This document shows positions 62,371 through 64,000 of a stretch of DNA of 64,000 bases, in pieces. The notes beneath the pieces were generated by a model. It ran no database searches. It saw only the letters and a list, made by a program, of their open reading frames with translations, and was not told the DNA's origin. Source of the stretch: Atriophallophorus winterbourni (taxonomy: Eukaryota; Platyhelminthes; Trematoda; Plagiorchiida; Microphallidae); assembly GCA_013407085.1 (NCBI GenBank), contig JACCGJ010000219.1, positions 1-64,000 on the forward strand, written 5' to 3'. Every line of letters begins with the position of its first letter. The first letter of the stretch is position 1. Position numbers and translations under genes: made by a program.

Positions 62371-64000
62371 TTCAAAGTTTCGAATTAATATAGTGTCATT
62401 TATAAATGTTAAAACAAGCGTTTATGAGCCGAGGTTGTTACTATTTTTAAGATACGAAAAACAGTTGTGCCAAAATATTGTGGTTTATGTCTCCTGAATG
62501 GGAAAGCTTGCGTATAGTGTTTACAAAATAAAGATATCTCAAAAAACGTTAACCATGTCTGAAAAATATTATTTTTTCAATAGGATACTGAATGGTTGAC
62601 AGAACATGAAAATTCTCACAAACCGCACATATTAATGAATTTTACCAATGATTAGTCCCGGAATGTATCTCGAAATTCTTTATTGACCCGTTTTAATTTC
62701 ACAATTGTCTGAGTCACATATGACATTCCAATACGAACAAATGATAAAGTTCCGAAAATGGACCCATTTTACGATTATCAATACATGGAAATCATTTTCT
62801 AGCACTGCCACTGCAAATTATCGATTTACAGTATTATATACTCTCTTTCTCATATTTTTGTTTGACTTTGTTTATTAATATACGGTGATGAGCTTCCCAC
62901 AAAGCCGTATGTGAATGCTTTCACTTCTTAGATGATCTCGATTCACAAGTCACATTATCAGAAAAAAAGCAGCATGACTATATTTATTTTATCTAATGTA
63001 CAAACAGGAATGTGATAAATGTCAACTTTAAAGCTGATCCGAGCTTCTGGTAATAGCTTTTTGGAAGTTATCTCATTGTAATCCGTTATAAAACGTATCT
63101 AATTATCATTGACTTTTGTTCAACTAGTGCCTAATCTGGGTGTCATCAAACCCGTTTAATCTAGTGACAACCAATTTATTATTAAAGTCATGTAGAACAC
63201 ACGAAAAAAACGTTTTCTGTAACTTCTAGCTGCAGTGACAACAACAATACGAATTTTTTACGCTATTGCCATTAAAACATTTCGCGACGAAGTAAGTTTT
63301 TTATGTTGACTTTCGAGGCTATAAATGTTGAATCACACTAAAGTTTGTAGCAATGAAATACTTAATGTTTCGTAAGATAGTAGATAGAAAAATCATTGTT
63401 ATTTCGCAGGTGCTGAGGGAATGTGAAATATCATCATTAAAATTTACAATTCATGGTAAAAATATCAATTGGCTCAACAATATACACTGGAAGGGATATA
63501 TACATATATATAACATTTCGAGGAAAACATTACCCCGGTAAATACTACTGAGTTACTAACTGTCTTACGATTATGACATAAATAAAACCTCTGAATTTAT
63601 CAGTAAGGGAATCTGAAAATCCACTTAAAATATAACAGATTAAGCGTAATCAAAGTGAGACCTGAAAGCAAACACGCATTTAGTCAAGTGATATCAACGA
63701 TTAGGGCGAAATTTCAAAGACAGCTTCGTTTTCGTTATCACTATCATGCTTCATCCCAAGATTTTTTTGCCATTCCACTTTCAACATAATGTTTTTTTCC
63801 ACTGTAATTTGTTTCATGTAGACATATACTGAACAGGTTTTCAAGATATACCTTTGTGAGCATGTTTCAACTTTGAAGTCAGATTGCACGGATTCAAACC
63901 ACGGATATGAGTTACCACAAATAAAGCTGATCCGGCTCCTGAAAATTTCATCTGCTTCAACCAATTCAAAGTATGGACACTTTTACAACAATACCATTTC
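62371..64000. other. No recognised gene
   Basis: Very AT-rich. A minus-strand interval at 63938-63852 has an acceptor-like TTTTCAG and a donor-like GTATAT, but its translations match nothing. No repeats shared with the rest of the window were noticed. Confidence 0.45.

Noticed and set aside
63852..63938. Exon-like interval on the minus strand (TTTTCAG acceptor, GTATAT donor)
   Set aside because: Neither open phase gives a recognisable protein segment, one phase has a stop, and no partner exon was found. It is not enough to call.
1..64000. CRISPR array, tRNA or rRNA genes, bacterial operons
   Set aside because: No regularly spaced direct repeats, no cloverleaf or rRNA-like stretch was noticed, and the gene structure is eukaryotic.

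Overview
The window looks like intergenic and intronic DNA from a flatworm, most likely a digenean trematode and possibly a schistosomatid. That assignment is inferred from three things: strong AT bias, a dense mix of CR1-type and RTE-type non-LTR retrotransposons with trematode-like motifs, and one spliced host gene with short exons. There is no sign of prokaryotic organisation, and I found no rRNA, tRNA or CRISPR array. Almost every protein-like reading frame is a broken piece of a retrotransposon.

The one convincing host gene is on the minus strand at 39.87-41.42 kb. Three exons with matching splice phases encode the C-terminal part of a SUZ-domain protein, probably the R3H/SUZ RNA-binding type. 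Its 5' exons are not recognised and may lie beyond the right edge, which would make the repeats from 41.6 kb onward intronic.

For the repeats I use working letters for families recognised by comparing copies within this window. CR1-like families A to L have an ORF1 that often carries a PHD-type zinc finger, then an ORF2 with AP-type endonuclease (EN), reverse transcriptase (RT) and a C-terminal domain. Most also share a 3'-terminal hairpin followed by a family-specific 5-12 bp tandem tail. RTE-like copies lie at 32.0-34.1, 34.3-34.7 (minus), 35.3-39.1 and 60.8-62.4 kb. There are also LTR-retrotransposon-like fragments, a possible Penelope-like fragment, and a dispersed repeat R that occurs as an inverted pair.

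Layout: 0-4.3 kb, mostly unassigned sequence with small LINE scraps. 4.4-15.1 kb, a nest in which an LTR-like remnant is split by a long family C LINE, itself split by family D with a 5-bp target duplication, followed by family F interrupted by H, which is interrupted by G. 15.6-17.8 kb, 3' fragments. 18.3-19.0 kb, the R inverted repeat. 19.8-22.7 kb, family E/B (minus). 23-25 kb, degenerate Penelope-like or unknown coding. 25-31 kb, A, C, A+B and LTR-like pieces. 31-39 kb, RTE copies. 39.3-41.5 kb, the SUZ gene. 41.6-55 kb, families L, K, G, E/B (with A nested inside) and K. 55.8-59.4 kb, family J, the best preserved LINE. 60.8-62.4 kb, a 5'-truncated RTE with an intact RT core. 62.4-64 kb, nothing recognised.

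Apart from the SUZ gene, the features do not act together. The window records successive insertion, 5' truncation and internal deletion. All family assignments rest on motif recognition and internal comparison, since no database search was possible.
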